Below are positions 41,305-50,221 of a stretch of DNA of 64,000 bases, piece by piece. Source of the stretch: Dactylosporangium sp. AC04546. Its GTDB lineage: Bacteria > Actinomycetota > Actinomycetes > Mycobacteriales > Micromonosporaceae. The stretch spans positions 1 through 64,000 of the forward strand of contig NZ_JAHYSG010000019.1 of the NCBI RefSeq assembly GCF_022095675.1, given 5' to 3'. The first letter of the stretch is position 1. Each line of letters opens with the position of its first letter. Made by a program: the position numbers and the translations under genes. A model generated the notes under the pieces. It saw only the letters and a list, made by a program, of their open reading frames with translations. It had not been told where the DNA came from and ran no database searches.

Positions 41305-42233
41305 GTCGTGTGGCCCGTCAGCCGCAGGAACACATCGTCGAGCGTCGGCCGGCGCAGCGCGATGTCCTCGGTGACGATCCCGGCCGCGTCGAGGGCCCGG
41401 ACCGCGGCCGCGATCAGGTCACCGCCGGCGCCGTCGACCGCCGCGCTGATGCGCCGTGCTCCCGGTACGACATGGGGATCCGCATCGACGGCGTGCCGGA
41501 GCGCGTCGACGGCCGCGCCCAGCCGCGACGGGTCCTCGACCACGATCTCGACCCGCGTGCCGCCCACGCTGCCTTTCAGTTCCCCGGGTGTACCGCTGGC
41601 GATGAGCCGGCCCCGGTCGATCACGCCGATCCGGTCGGCCAGCTGGTCGGCTTCGTCGAGGTACTGCGTCGTCAGCAGCACGGTCGTACCCTCGCGCACG
41701 AGGCCGCGGATGGCGTCCCAGACCTGGCTGCGGCTGCGCGGGTCGAGGCCGGTCGTGGGCTCGTCGAGGAAGAGCACGGCCGGGTCGACGAGCAGGCTGG
41801 CGGCGATGTCGAGGCGGCGCCGCATGCCGCCGGAGTACATGCTCACGACCCGGTCGCCGGCCTCCGCGAGACCGAAGCGCTCCAGGAGCGCGTCCGCCTT
41901 CTCCTTCGCCTGCCTGCGGGGCAGGTGGTAGAGCCGCCCGAACAGCCGCAGGTTCTCCCGGCCCGTGAGCTTCTCGTCGACGGCGGCGAACTGTCCGGTG
42001 AGGCCGATGCGGTACCGCACCGCGTTCGCTTCGCGGACCACGTCGCGCCCGGCGACGCGGGCGGCGCCGGAGTCGGGCCGCAGCAGCGTGGCGAGGATGC
42101 GCACGAGCGTGGTCTTGCCGGCCCCGTTCGGCCCGAGCAGCCCGTACACCGTGCCGGTCGGGACGTCGAGGTCGACCCCGTCCAGCGCGGTCGTCGTGCT
42201 GTACCGCTTCCGGATGTCGCGCGCCTCGATCAT
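41301..42233 (-). CDS. ABC exporter ATPase (DrrA-like)
   Basis: A 310-residue ATPase with Walker A GPNGAGKTT (34-42), signature YSGGMRRRL, Walker B VLFLDEPTTGLD and the DrrA-type C-terminal extension ending LDDVFLRLTGHTT. ATG at 42233 (MIEARDIRKRY) is preferred; an upstream ATG at 42257 lies inside the operator. No ribosome site is visible, so the message may be leaderless. Divergent from a TetR gene that should control it. Confidence 0.9.
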   Translation of the reverse strand: MIEARDIRKRYSTTTALDGVDLDVPTGTVYGLLGPNGAGKTTLVRILATLLRPDSGAARVAGRDVVREANAVRYRIGLTGQFAAVDEKLTGRENLRLFGRLYHLPRRQAKEKADALLERFGLAEAGDRVVSMYSGGMRRRLDIAASLLVDPAVLFLDEPTTGLDPRSRSQVWDAIRGLVREGTTVLLTTQYLDEADQLADRIGVIDRGRLIASGTPGELKGSVGGTRVEIVVEDPSRLGAAVDALRHAVDADPHVVPGARRISAAVDGAGGDLIAAAVRALDAAGIVTEDIALRRPTLDDVFLRLTGHTT

Positions 42234-42237
42234 AGTT

Positions 42238-42272
42238 GCGTACGGTGTACCCGTCATGGGTACACCGTACGC
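42238..42272. promoter_or_regulatory. Long perfect inverted-repeat operator of the exporter/TetR pair
   Basis: The arms GCGTACGGTGTACCC (42238-42252) and GGGTACACCGTACGC (42258-42272) are 15-bp perfect complements around the 5-base centre GTCAT. It sits 4 bases before the exporter ATG and 20 bases before the TetR ATG, the arrangement of TetA/TetR-type control. Confidence 0.88.
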
Positions 42273-42291
42273 GTCCGCGTAGAGTGTGACA

Positions 42292-43005
42292 ATGAGCAAG
42301 CCGGTGATCTGGGCCCGCCTGTCGGCCACCGCCCGCACCCGCCCCCGAGGCCTCGACCTGACGGCGATCACCCGCGCCGCGATCGCGATCGCCGACGAGG
42401 AGGGCCTGGACGCGGTCTCGATGCGAAAGATCGCGAACCGCATCGACAGCGGCACGATGTCGCTCTACCGCCACGTCAACGGCAAGGAGGACCTGGTCGA
42501 GCTGATGTACGACAGCGTCCTGGGCGAGCTGCTGCACGACCTGGACCTGTCGCCGGCCGGCGACTGGCGCGCCGACCTGGCCCGCCTGGCCCGGGCGAAC
42601 CGGGCCCTGCACCACCGCCATCCCTGGGTGGGCGACCTGGGCAGCCGCCCGAGCCTGGGCCCGAACGCGCTGCGGGTGATGGAGGTGGCGATGGCCTGCG
42701 TCGACGGCCAGGGCCTGACGATCGACCAGATGATGGACCGCGTCTCGACGACGCTGCAGTTCACGCAGGGCTTCGTGCGGGCGGAACTGGCCGAGTCGGA
42801 GGCCCAGCGCCGCACGGGCCTGGACGAGGCGGCCTGGCGCGAGACGATCGCGCCGTACCTGGCCCAGGTCCTGTTGGAGGGTCGCCACCCGTACATGGCC
42901 CGCATCATCGAGGAGGCGGACGACCACCCGAACCCAGACGAGGTCTTCGACCGCCGCCTGGCCATGGTGCTGGACGGCCTGGAGTCAGCACTACCGACCA
43001 CCTGA
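42292..43005 (+). CDS. TetR-family repressor of the DrrAB-like exporter
   Basis: A 237-residue TetR protein with HTH DAVSMRKIANRIDSGTMSLY (about 40-60) and a TetR_C_1-type ligand domain, the group that commonly senses drugs and represses adjacent exporters. ATG 42292 is chosen over the GTG two codons earlier. Divergent from the exporter across a 15-bp-arm operator. Confidence 0.88.
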   Translation: MSKPVIWARLSATARTRPRGLDLTAITRAAIAIADEEGLDAVSMRKIANRIDSGTMSLYRHVNGKEDLVELMYDSVLGELLHDLDLSPAGDWRADLARLARANRALHHRHPWVGDLGSRPSLGPNALRVMEVAMACVDGQGLTIDQMMDRVSTTLQFTQGFVRAELAESEAQRRTGLDEAAWRETIAPYLAQVLLEGRHPYMARIIEEADDHPNPDEVFDRRLAMVLDGLESALPTT

Positions 43006-43042
43006 CCCGCCTGCGGCCGCTCGTCCGCCACGGTCCCGAGCC

Positions 43043-43261
43043 ATGCCGACGGATAGGGTGCTCCACGTGGACACCACATCGCAGTGGACCTGCGCCTACT
43101 GCTGGACTCTGGTGGATCCAACGAAGCGCGGCGAGGGCGTGTTCGTCGAGGTGCACAACGGCGGCAAGGCCGGGCAGACCATGGCGGCGCACCGGCAGTG
43201 CTTCGTGAAGCGGCTGAGCCCGCAGCTGACGCTCGGGCCGCTCCTCGAGACGCCGGAGTGA
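43043..43261 (+). CDS. Small hypothetical protein with Cys/His cluster
   Basis: A 72-residue protein (WTCAYCWTLVDPTKRG, then AAHRQCFVKRL). CxxC followed by HxxC could bind one zinc ion. Normal codon bias supports a real gene. It is on its own between the TetR gene and the convergent DinB gene. No function recognised. Confidence 0.6.
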   Translation: MPTDRVLHVDTTSQWTCAYCWTLVDPTKRGEGVFVEVHNGGKAGQTMAAHRQCFVKRLSPQLTLGPLLETPE

Positions 43262-43334
43262 CCCGCCGCCAAGGTCACACCTCGAAGCCGGCGCGGGTGC
43301 CGACATCACCGGCTGTATCGACGGACCCAAACGG

Positions 43335-43925
43335 CTAGTCGAATCGGTCAGCGAGCCTCGTCAGCTTCGTGACGTACGCCGGCCAGTCATAGTCGTGGGG
43401 GATGTTGGTGTTCCCCCGCTGCCAGCCGATCGCTCCGTCGTGCTGCTCGCGCATGATGTCGGCGTGACCGGCGTGACGGGCGAGGTCGCAGGTCACGTGG
43501 ATGATGATCCGGTGCAGCGTCACGTCCTGTCCGCCTGGGCGCCACCACGGCACCTGCCCCGGCGCGTCGAGGGGCAGCTGTTCGATCGTCTGGTCCGCGA
43601 ACACCCCCACACGGCGATACAGGTCGATGAGCCCGTCCTTCGTCTCGCCCTCCCGCGCATACCAGTCTGCCTGCGGGTCCTCCTCAAACGCCTGCATGGG
43701 GACCAAGTCCTCAGGCGTCGGGAACTCGCGCCCGAATGTGGGCCCGAAGTAACCGGCTTCGACGTTGAGGCAGTGCTTGAGAACGCCCAGCAGGTTGTTG
43801 CCGGTCGCGGTGCGGGGCAGCCTGGCCTCACGTTCACTCAGCCCGTCGAGCTTCCAGATCAGGTCCTCGCGAGTCGCCTGGAGGTAATGGTGCAGCGCAG
43901 CCTTGGGGTCGCCCAGATCAGCCAT
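43335..43925 (-). CDS. DinB/DUF664-family protein
   Basis: A 196-residue four-helix DinB-like protein. Metal-site histidines can be seen in LGVLKHCLNVEAGYFG, near IIIHVTCDLARHAGHADIMRE, where HxxxDLARHAGHAD is typical of DUF664. These proteins are thiol- or metal-dependent transferases of broad function in actinobacteria. ATG 43925 (MADLGDPKAAL) chosen over upstream frame extension. Confidence 0.8.
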   Translation of the reverse strand: MADLGDPKAALHHYLQATREDLIWKLDGLSEREARLPRTATGNNLLGVLKHCLNVEAGYFGPTFGREFPTPEDLVPMQAFEEDPQADWYAREGETKDGLIDLYRRVGVFADQTIEQLPLDAPGQVPWWRPGGQDVTLHRIIIHVTCDLARHAGHADIMREQHDGAIGWQRGNTNIPHDYDWPAYVTKLTRLADRFD

Positions 43926-44025
43926 GCCCACCAGTCTTCCTGGTGCTCGTTGCGGCTCATCGCAACGGGGGCCAAGGCAAGGGATCGATGAGGGGTACTG
44001 TGTTCGCCGGAGACCGTTCGAAGCC

Positions 44026-44511
44026 GTGGAGCGCGCCATCAGAACCAGAGACCAGTGGATCATCGCGGCCGTAGCCGTTGTGGTCATCGCCCTCGCCGGC
44101 GGGGGCTATTGGTACTTCTCGTACCGACCCGCCGCGCAGCGCAACGCCGCCGCATACGCCGCCCTCGATAGGATCACCCTGCCGGAGGGATGGCGGGTGA
44201 CAGACACGCTGGAGGACAAGAATCCGTCCGGCAAGCCGCTCTGGACGCGCTTCTACATCGCGCCGAGCATGCCGGGGCCGGCGGCGCTCAGTGCCCTCTC
44301 CGAGCGGTTCCAGCAGGTCGGCGCTCTGCCCGGGCAGAATCTCTGCGGCGGGGCCCCGAACTGCGTCAGCCTGGTCTACCCGCCGAAGTACCGGATGACC
44401 GTCGGCGCCGATGACCGGAACATCGCCCATGAGAGCACCTGCCCGGAGGTGCCCTCGTGCACCCAGCTGATGCTCAGCATGGAGGAATGGCAACCGGGCG
44501 ACCCCGACTGA
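44026..44511 (+). CDS. Membrane-anchored hypothetical protein
   Basis: A 161-residue protein with one transmembrane helix near the N-terminus (WIIAAVAVVVIALAGGGYWY, about 12-31) and an external domain with four cysteines (NLCGGAPNCVS, STCPEVPSCTQ), probably two disulfides. GTG 44026 is a guess; the frame is open further upstream, over the DinB gene. No family recognised. Confidence 0.6.
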   Translation: MERAIRTRDQWIIAAVAVVVIALAGGGYWYFSYRPAAQRNAAAYAALDRITLPEGWRVTDTLEDKNPSGKPLWTRFYIAPSMPGPAALSALSERFQQVGALPGQNLCGGAPNCVSLVYPPKYRMTVGADDRNIAHESTCPEVPSCTQLMLSMEEWQPGDPD

Positions 44512-44571
44512 GAGGACCGTTCAACGCATATCTGCGCTGGCGACGGCAGCCGGGACGCGCAAGCCACGGGC

Positions 44572-44955
44572 TTACGTGACGGGCGCGCGGCCGGCTTCGT
44601 CGAGGAGGACCTGCAACCGATCGCGGCAGCGAAGCAGGAGTCCGGCGATCTCGTCGAACGTAGCCGCGTTGACGGCGCCGTTCTCGAACCACATTGCCCG
44701 CACGGCGGTCCGGCTCTGCGCAAGGTACGTTGCCGCAGCTTCGACCAACCCGATGAACTCGTCTCTCGTGTCCGGCGACGCGAACCGAGCCGCGGCGCGC
44801 GCAGCTCGTAACGGTTCTCCGGGAGCGGCGAAGACGGCCGCCGGATCACCGCCGGCCTGATCAGTACCGATCCAAGCGAGCACGTACTCCAGTTCGGTAG
44901 CGGCCAACGTCAGCCTGCCGACCGCCCGGACCGTCTCATCGCTGACCCGCCGCAT
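44572..44955 (-). CDS. Small alpha-helical hypothetical protein
   Basis: A 127-residue, cytoplasmic, alanine- and arginine-rich protein (VRAVGRLTLAATELEYVLAW; FDEIAGLLLRCRDRLQVLLD) with predicted long helices. Similar small proteins are common in actinomycetes without known function. ATG 44955 is the natural start. No operon partner. Confidence 0.55.
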   Translation of the reverse strand: MRRVSDETVRAVGRLTLAATELEYVLAWIGTDQAGGDPAAVFAAPGEPLRAARAAARFASPDTRDEFIGLVEAAATYLAQSRTAVRAMWFENGAVNAATFDEIAGLLLRCRDRLQVLLDEAGRAPVT

Positions 44956-45051
44956 CGGCCAACCGTATCGGAGACACGAACTGTGGCCGAAGCGGCCGCG
45001 GCGTGTGCATTGAGGTCGCGTGACGCCGGGCCGGGAGGCGATCATGTGACC

Positions 45052-45564
45052 ATGCCGAAGCTGGCCTGCCGCTGCGGGTACATCCACAACCTGTCACCGA
45101 TTCCCGACGACGGATTCCAGGTCCTTCCCGATTGGGCGACCGACAAGCTGCTGTACGCGGACGCGACGACGGAGGAGTGGGAGGCCAGGCAGTTGCGCGA
45201 GGCGGCGCTGAGCCGCCTGTACTCCTGCCCCAACTGCGAAGCGATCATGTGGGACAAGGCCGGCGACGGGCACTTCCGCACGTTCGTGCCGTGCGAGCGG
45301 ATGATCCGGATCTTCGCTGACCTGGCCGACCGCGACGAGCTCGGCGGCATCCGGCTCCGCCATCCGCGGACGATGGCTGACGTCGAGCGGCAGCACCTGC
45401 TGCTGCGCCACGGCGGGTACGTCGTCGTCCACGATGGACACGACGAGGTGTACACGTGCCTCAACGAACCGCGAGACGAGAACGGCGAGCCAGTCGACGG
45501 CACGTGGATCGCCCACCCACTCGACGACAGCGACGTCGCCCGGATCCGCGCCTGGGACCGCTGA
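45052..45564 (+). CDS. Hypothetical protein with N-terminal zinc-site cysteines
   Basis: A 170-residue protein opening MPKLACRCGYIHNLSPIPDD, with CxC at 6-8 and CPNC at about 60-63, a possible zinc ribbon interrupted by a helical insert. The acidic C-terminal half (HDGHDEVYTCLNEPRDENGE) has no recognised family. ATG 45052; a GTG two codons earlier is also possible. Confidence 0.6.
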   Translation: MPKLACRCGYIHNLSPIPDDGFQVLPDWATDKLLYADATTEEWEARQLREAALSRLYSCPNCEAIMWDKAGDGHFRTFVPCERMIRIFADLADRDELGGIRLRHPRTMADVERQHLLLRHGGYVVVHDGHDEVYTCLNEPRDENGEPVDGTWIAHPLDDSDVARIRAWDR

Positions 45565-45623
45565 AGCCCACCTCGGTCGAGATGTGCGGGCGCCAGGTCG
45601 GTGCCACGCCATAGACTCGTGCC

Positions 45624-45971
45624 GTGAGTGTCAAGCGGATCAAGCCCAACATTCGATCGGATCGCTTGGACGAGAGTCGGGCCTTCTATACGAATGTGGT
45701 CGGGCTGCAGGAGCAGCCCGGTCTCGACTGGATCTTGTTTTTCGGGACCGACCGTCGTGAGGTGCAACTCAGTGTCATGAGCCTGGACGTCAAGGCCGGC
45801 GTTCACCCCGACATCTCCATCGAGGTCGACGACGTCGACGCGGTTTTCGACCGGGCCGTCGAGGCTGGAGCCGAGATCGTCTATCCCCTCACGGATGAGG
45901 AGTGGGGTCTCCGGCGATTCTTCGTGCGAGACCCGAACGGCACGGTCATCAACGTGACCCAGCACGCGTGA
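45624..45971 (+). CDS. VOC-superfamily protein
   Basis: A 115-residue glyoxalase/bleomycin-resistance-fold protein (LDESRAFYTNVVGLQEQPGL; VRDPNGTVINVTQH). Expected to be a dimeric binding or lyase-type protein. Not linked to the catabolic cluster: no KstR2-like box and about 34 kb from the other VOC gene. GTG start at 45624. Confidence 0.82.
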   Translation: MSVKRIKPNIRSDRLDESRAFYTNVVGLQEQPGLDWILFFGTDRREVQLSVMSLDVKAGVHPDISIEVDDVDAVFDRAVEAGAEIVYPLTDEEWGLRRFFVRDPNGTVINVTQHA

Positions 45972-46013
45972 CACCACCGCGATGAAGGATCGCGTCGGCC
46001 GGTCGATGATCGG

Positions 46014-46430
46014 TCAGAGCGCGGCGACCAGGCGGAACCTCTGCAGAACGACGGGCGTGTCGTCGTTCACCGTGAAGTCCGGGATGCGCAACCAACTCCG
46101 GTAGTCCGGTCCGTGCCAGAACCGCTCGTGCCCGGCTCGCCACGCCGCGACCGAGTCGTCCCCCTCACCTTCGTCGCGGGCGTGCTCGACGTCGACGTCG
46201 CCCAGCCGGCTGATCCGGACCTCGGTCAGCTCGATCACCGCGACCCGGCGGCCGGCAGAGTCGATCACCGCCGCCCGGGCGCCCACGATCGGGAGCGGCT
46301 CTTCTTCGAGCTCATAGTCCTGGAGCAGGGCGGTGGTGGACGTCTTCGTTCCGTCGAGCACGGCGGCGACCAGCTGGTCGCGCAGCGGACCGGGAAAGGC
46401 GAACTCGAACACAGGCAGGTCGGCGGACAT
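46014..46430 (-). CDS. ASCH-domain protein
   Basis: A 138-residue ASCH-fold protein (LVAAVLDGTKTSTTALLQDY at about 20-40, RVAVIELTEVRISRLGDVD at about 62-80, ERFWHGPDYR). ASCH proteins bind RNA or nucleoside derivatives, and some are ribonucleases or N4-acetylcytidine amidohydrolases. The TKTxT motif is conserved. Single gene. Confidence 0.8.
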   Translation of the reverse strand: MSADLPVFEFAFPGPLRDQLVAAVLDGTKTSTTALLQDYELEEEPLPIVGARAAVIDSAGRRVAVIELTEVRISRLGDVDVEHARDEGEGDDSVAAWRAGHERFWHGPDYRSWLRIPDFTVNDDTPVVLQRFRLVAAL

Positions 46431-46476
46431 CGGGCCAGGTTAGCCGTGGAGAGCTCTCGATGCCGACCCAGTCGCG

Positions 46477-47016
46477 TCACACGTTTTTCGGCGGCCACGG
46501 GGTCTTGTTGTCCCGGCCGTTCCAGGTGCAGCCCATCACGATGGGTTCATCGAGCCGTACCTTGCTGCCGGCCGGGTGCTCCTGATGCGCCACGGTCCAG
46601 ACCGTCGCCCGGTCGATGTACCTGATCTCGGGGTCCAGCGACACCGCGACGACGTTGTCGTACCCCAGACGTTCCAGCCGGACCAGCGCCGACTGACAGT
46701 TCATGCCCACCAGCTGCGGCAGCTGGCCGATCGCATACGCGCCGGGCCTCATCGCCGTGCCGCCGAGTGACGAGCTCTCGGTTTCCGTCGCGCCGGCCGC
46801 GGTGTTGCCCCCAGGCGTGGACGAGTAGCGGATGCTGATCACGAACAACCAGGCGAGCACGATCGTCAGGACGACCGCGGCCGGGACGAGTATCGCCGCA
46901 CCCTGCTTGGTGCTGACGGCCCGCTTCGGCGGCCCGGTTGCCGGGCCGGCCAGCGCAGGAGATCGACGGCGGCGGTGGGCAGGGCGATGGCGATGCAGCC
47001 CGCGGTGGCGAGACAT
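46477..47016 (-). CDS. Membrane-anchored protein with one PASTA-like domain
   Basis: A 179-residue protein: basic N-terminus, one transmembrane segment (ILVPAAVVLTIVLAWLFVIS, about 42-61), then a linker and a PASTA-like domain (LPQLVGMNCQSALVRLERLG at about 99-118, ending VMGCTWN). PASTA domains bind muropeptides or beta-lactams. The basic leader looks unusual and no ribosome site is seen before the ATG at 47016, so the true start may be further inside. Confidence 0.6.
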   Translation of the reverse strand: MSRHRGLHRHRPAHRRRRSPALAGPATGPPKRAVSTKQGAAILVPAAVVLTIVLAWLFVISIRYSSTPGGNTAAGATETESSSLGGTAMRPGAYAIGQLPQLVGMNCQSALVRLERLGYDNVVAVSLDPEIRYIDRATVWTVAHQEHPAGSKVRLDEPIVMGCTWNGRDNKTPWPPKNV

Positions 47017-47176
47017 GGATGACCCCGTACGTTCGGTACCAGCACGTTGGCCTGCTCATACGTCACGACAGGCTGCGACAGCACGGCAGCGCCGCGATGG
47101 CCCTGCCGTCAACACTGACCGTAGCGCGACGGGCCAGGCCGCACGCCGACATCGACACAGTCCGACCACTGGCGGG

Positions 47177-47893
47177 TCAGCGGGGTAGCGGGCCGGCGCC
47201 GAGTCCTTTGACGCTGGCGCGCAGTGTGTCGTGCCGACCGGACGCGTCCGGTACCTCGGTGACCAGGCACAGCTCGTTCTCACGTGACAGCCGGCTGACG
47301 CCGAGGTCGGTGCGCTGCTGAAGATCGGGAACGCCGAGGTACGCGGCGGCGGCCTGCCGGCAGGCCGTTTCCGTGTCGTCGCCGGGCGGGACGACGCCGA
47401 CGAACTCCGCGGCGTGGCTCTGCGTGCAGTCGCCGTACAGGAACTCCTCGTCCTCGCCGGTGACGAGGCAGGTGATGGCCAGCGGCCGCTCGCCTCGCAT
47501 GCCGTCCTTCAGACTGCTGACGCTGCCGATCGGGCGCTGGTCGGTGCCGGATGTCTCCGCGAGCGCGCAGAGCAGTTCGCCGCGCATCCGGTCGGTGCTG
47601 CGCAGGAGCGCGTAGACGGCGCGGGACTGCTCCCAGGGCCCGCCGAGGAACGACTCCGCCTCCTGCCGGCAGCGCTCCTCCGCGCCGGTCTCGGCGAGGA
47701 CGGCGATCGCCTCGAAATCGTGTGGCCGGGCGCAGTCGACCGCCTGCACCGCGCCCGAATCGGGCATCAGCTCGGCGACGACGGGCGCCGTGTAGCAGCC
47801 GAGGGCGTTGCCGCTCGAGGCATCCCGCCACCACAGAAACACCGAACCGCCGGCCGCCAGCACCAGCACCGCCACGAGGATCTTCGTCCGCAC
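47177..47893 (-). CDS. Secreted or anchored septum-formation-family protein
   Basis: A 238-residue protein with an N-terminal hydrophobic segment (ILVAVLVLAAGGSVFLWW, 5-22) and two repeats of the septum-formation pattern (VDCARPHDFEAIAVL at about 52-66; GDCTQSHAAEFVGVV at about 153-167), each followed by CRQE/CRQA. Cysteines suggest extracellular disulfides. Role in septation is only by family name. Confidence 0.7.
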   Translation of the reverse strand: MRTKILVAVLVLAAGGSVFLWWRDASSGNALGCYTAPVVAELMPDSGAVQAVDCARPHDFEAIAVLAETGAEERCRQEAESFLGGPWEQSRAVYALLRSTDRMRGELLCALAETSGTDQRPIGSVSSLKDGMRGERPLAITCLVTGEDEEFLYGDCTQSHAAEFVGVVPPGDDTETACRQAAAAYLGVPDLQQRTDLGVSRLSRENELCLVTEVPDASGRHDTLRASVKGLGAGPLPR

Positions 47894-48098
47894 GGCGCGG
47901 GACCGTACCGGCCCGAGCTGTCAAGATCAAGCGACTTCGAGCCCGTTACCGGCGGCGATGACAGCACACCTGATCAGGGGGCCAGCCTGTTGTTCAGCTG
48001 CCCTTCCGTAAGGACGCATCGCGCAGCATCGGCACAAGACCTTCACTCTTCTGCCGCGGTGCCACTCCGCCCGGCGGGAGGCCATCGTCTCTCGGGGC

Positions 48099-49133
48099 TC
48101 ACGCCGTGAGGCGGTCGGCGAGCCAGGCCAGCGCCAGCGGGTAGCGGTACTCGATGCCGCCGTGGCCGGCCGGGAAGAGCTCGAAGTGGACCAGGTCCGA
48201 CGGCACGCCGGCCGCGTGCACCGCGTCGCGGAAGGCCGCCGCGCCGAAGTCGAGGTAGTACTCGTCGCGGTTGCCGGCGTCGATCCAGATCGCCCGCATC
48301 GAGCGGAGCGCCCCTTGGTACCCCGGAAGCGACGCCATGACGACGGGGTCCCGGGACAGCCAGCGCTCCCACACCGCGGGGATCACCGCGCCGTTCGCGT
48401 CGAACGGCAGGTGGACCGTGCCGTCCTCGTCGGCGGAGTACGCGGCCGTGTAGCCGTACATCTCCAGCAGCTCGATGTCGTCGCTCGACGGCGGCAGCGT
48501 CCGCGCGCGGAACGCGGTGAGGAAGGCGTCGTACGAGCCGCCGTGCTGGTCGCGCAGCTTGCGGGCCACGGCCGGGAACACGGCGCGGTAGCACACGTCG
48601 AACAGGGCGTCGCCGGCGTGGGTGGCGAAGGCGCCGAAGAGGTCCGGGCGCAGCATCGCCGTCACCATCGCGCCGTAGCCGCCGCTCGACTTGCCGCTGA
48701 CGGCGCGGTGGTCGCGGTCGGCCAGCGTGCGGTAGCGGGCGTCGACCCACGGCACAACCTCGTCGCAGAGGTAGGTGTGGTACCGGCCGGTCGCCGGCGA
48801 GTCGAGGAACTGGCTGCCGCCGTACGCCGTCCAGGCGTCGACGTACACGACGATCATCGGCCGGGCCTCGCCGCGGGCGAAGGCGGCGTCGGCCAGCTCC
48901 GGGAACGGCTGGCGGAACGGGGACCGGTTCCACCACATCCCTAGGTGGCCGGTGTACCCCTGCAGCACGAACACGGCCGGGTACCGCCGCGAAGGCTCGT
49001 CGTCGTACCCGGGCGGCAGCTGCACGAACACCGGCCGCTCGTGCGGGTCGCCGAGCGGGTTGCCCCGCAGGACGCCGCTGTCGACGACGTGGTGCTCGAC
49101 GCGGCCGGCGAGCTCGGCGGACCAGGGCAGCAT
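48099..49133 (-). CDS. Esterase D / enterochelin-esterase-like alpha/beta hydrolase
   Basis: A 344-residue alpha/beta hydrolase (PAVFVLQGYTGHLGMWWNR; nucleophile in VSGKSSGGYGAM; AIWIDAGNRDEYYLDFG; base in FPAGHGGIEYRYP). No signal peptide, so cytoplasmic. Typical substrates are small acyl esters or siderophore esters. Single gene, not in a metabolic operon, and no iron-transport genes nearby. Confidence 0.85.
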   Translation of the reverse strand: MLPWSAELAGRVEHHVVDSGVLRGNPLGDPHERPVFVQLPPGYDDEPSRRYPAVFVLQGYTGHLGMWWNRSPFRQPFPELADAAFARGEARPMIVVYVDAWTAYGGSQFLDSPATGRYHTYLCDEVVPWVDARYRTLADRDHRAVSGKSSGGYGAMVTAMLRPDLFGAFATHAGDALFDVCYRAVFPAVARKLRDQHGGSYDAFLTAFRARTLPPSSDDIELLEMYGYTAAYSADEDGTVHLPFDANGAVIPAVWERWLSRDPVVMASLPGYQGALRSMRAIWIDAGNRDEYYLDFGAAAFRDAVHAAGVPSDLVHFELFPAGHGGIEYRYPLALAWLADRLTA

Positions 49134-49174
49134 GCGGCCAGCCTACGGCCCGGCCACAAGATGGCTCTAGCGGA

Positions 49175-49199
49175 AATAGGTTTGCTGTGGAAACCTATT
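49175..49199. promoter_or_regulatory. Inverted-repeat operator before the membrane protein-regulator pair
   Basis: AATAGGTTT (49175-49183) and AAACCTATT (49191-49199) are perfect 9-bp arms with a 7-base centre, ending three bases before the ATG at 49203. Probably the autoregulatory site of the winged-helix protein two genes on. Confidence 0.75.
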
Positions 49200-49202
49200 G
49201 GC

Positions 49203-49886
49203 ATGACCACTGATTCGGTGCCCGCCGGCGGCGACCCCCGCCGCCTGCTGTCGGAGGTGCGCGGCCTCGCCCGCCGGGTGCGGGTCGACCAGCGGGTGAC
49301 CTGGTTCGCGCTGCTGGTGCTGGCCGCGGCGACGTTCATCGGGATCCCGTTCGACTGGCGCTTCGTCGTCCTGCGCTGCGTGGAGAACGCCGACACCCAC
49401 ATGTGCGAGTTCTACCGGCAAGGGGTGCTGTACTACTGGCCGGCAGCGCTGCTGCTGGCGTACGCGGCGATCGCCGTCTGCTACATCCGCGTCGCCCGGT
49501 CACGGGGGTTGGGCGCCCGGGTGCTGCCGTACGCGATCACCGGCATCGCGCTGACCGTGCTGTTCACGGCCGCGTGGGTGGCGGCGCGCCTGTACTTCCC
49601 GGACCACCCGCAGCACTTCCCGGAGTGGGTGATGGTGCTGGACCGGCTGATCGCACCGTGGGGCACGATCGGGGTGGCGCTGCTGGTGCTGGCCCGGCTG
49701 GAGCGCAACCTCGGCCTGCTGCTGTTCACCCTCGGATACCTGGCGGTGGTGCTGGTGCCGATCGACTTCGGCTGGCACTGGGTCGCCCAGGACCGCACGC
49801 AGTTCCTGCCGCAGCAGTTCATCAACGGCGCCGTGCTGCTGCTTGGCGCGATCGGCTTCGCGCTGGCCGGGCGGCGACGGCGATGA
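49203..49886 (+). CDS. Five-to-six-span membrane protein of unknown function
   Basis: A 227-residue integral membrane protein with segments at about 33-50, 75-93, 107-127, 146-163, 170-187 and 203-220. No transporter or enzyme family recognised. A charged soluble N-terminus of about 30 residues precedes the first span. ATG 49203 directly follows the operator. It overlaps the regulator gene (ATGA), so membrane protein and regulator are made together and may form a sensing pair. Confidence 0.75.
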   Translation: MTTDSVPAGGDPRRLLSEVRGLARRVRVDQRVTWFALLVLAAATFIGIPFDWRFVVLRCVENADTHMCEFYRQGVLYYWPAALLLAYAAIAVCYIRVARSRGLGARVLPYAITGIALTVLFTAAWVAARLYFPDHPQHFPEWVMVLDRLIAPWGTIGVALLVLARLERNLGLLLFTLGYLAVVLVPIDFGWHWVAQDRTQFLPQQFINGAVLLLGAIGFALAGRRRR

Positions 49887-50215
49887 GCGCCGAGGACGGG
49901 ACCCCGGAGCACCCGGCCAACGGGCTGGACGAGGTGGTGCACCAGCGGGTGCGGCTGGGGATCCTCACCATCGCGCACGAGGCCCGCCGGGCGGAGTTCG
50001 GCTACCTGCGCACGCAGCTGGACCTGACCGCCGGGAACCTCTCCAAGCACCTGAGCGTGCTGGAGGCGGCCGGGTTGATCGAGGTCGAGAAGGGCTACGC
50101 CGGCAAGCGCGGCCGGACCTGGATCACCCTCACCGCCGCCGGCGGCACCGCGCTCTCCGAGGAGATCGCCCGGCTCAAGCTGCTCATCGCCCGCGTCGAG
50201 ACCACCGACACCTGA
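49883..50215 (+). CDS. Small winged-helix transcriptional regulator
   Basis: A 110-residue winged-helix protein of the MarR/ArsR-like HTH_27 type (VHQRVRLGILTIAHEARRAE; LRTQLDLTAGNLSKHLSVLE; GLIEVEKGYAGKRGRTWITL). Such short regulators often repress the membrane protein made with them. The 9-bp-arm operator before 49203 is its likely site. Confidence 0.85.
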   Translation: MSAEDGTPEHPANGLDEVVHQRVRLGILTIAHEARRAEFGYLRTQLDLTAGNLSKHLSVLEAAGLIEVEKGYAGKRGRTWITLTAAGGTALSEEIARLKLLIARVETTDT

Positions 50216-50221
50216 AAGGAC

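Noticed and set aside
46866..47084. Alternative small minus-strand frame over the PASTA gene start
   Set aside because: It overlaps the PASTA-like gene in another frame and shows no domain; it may only reflect uncertainty about that gene's start.
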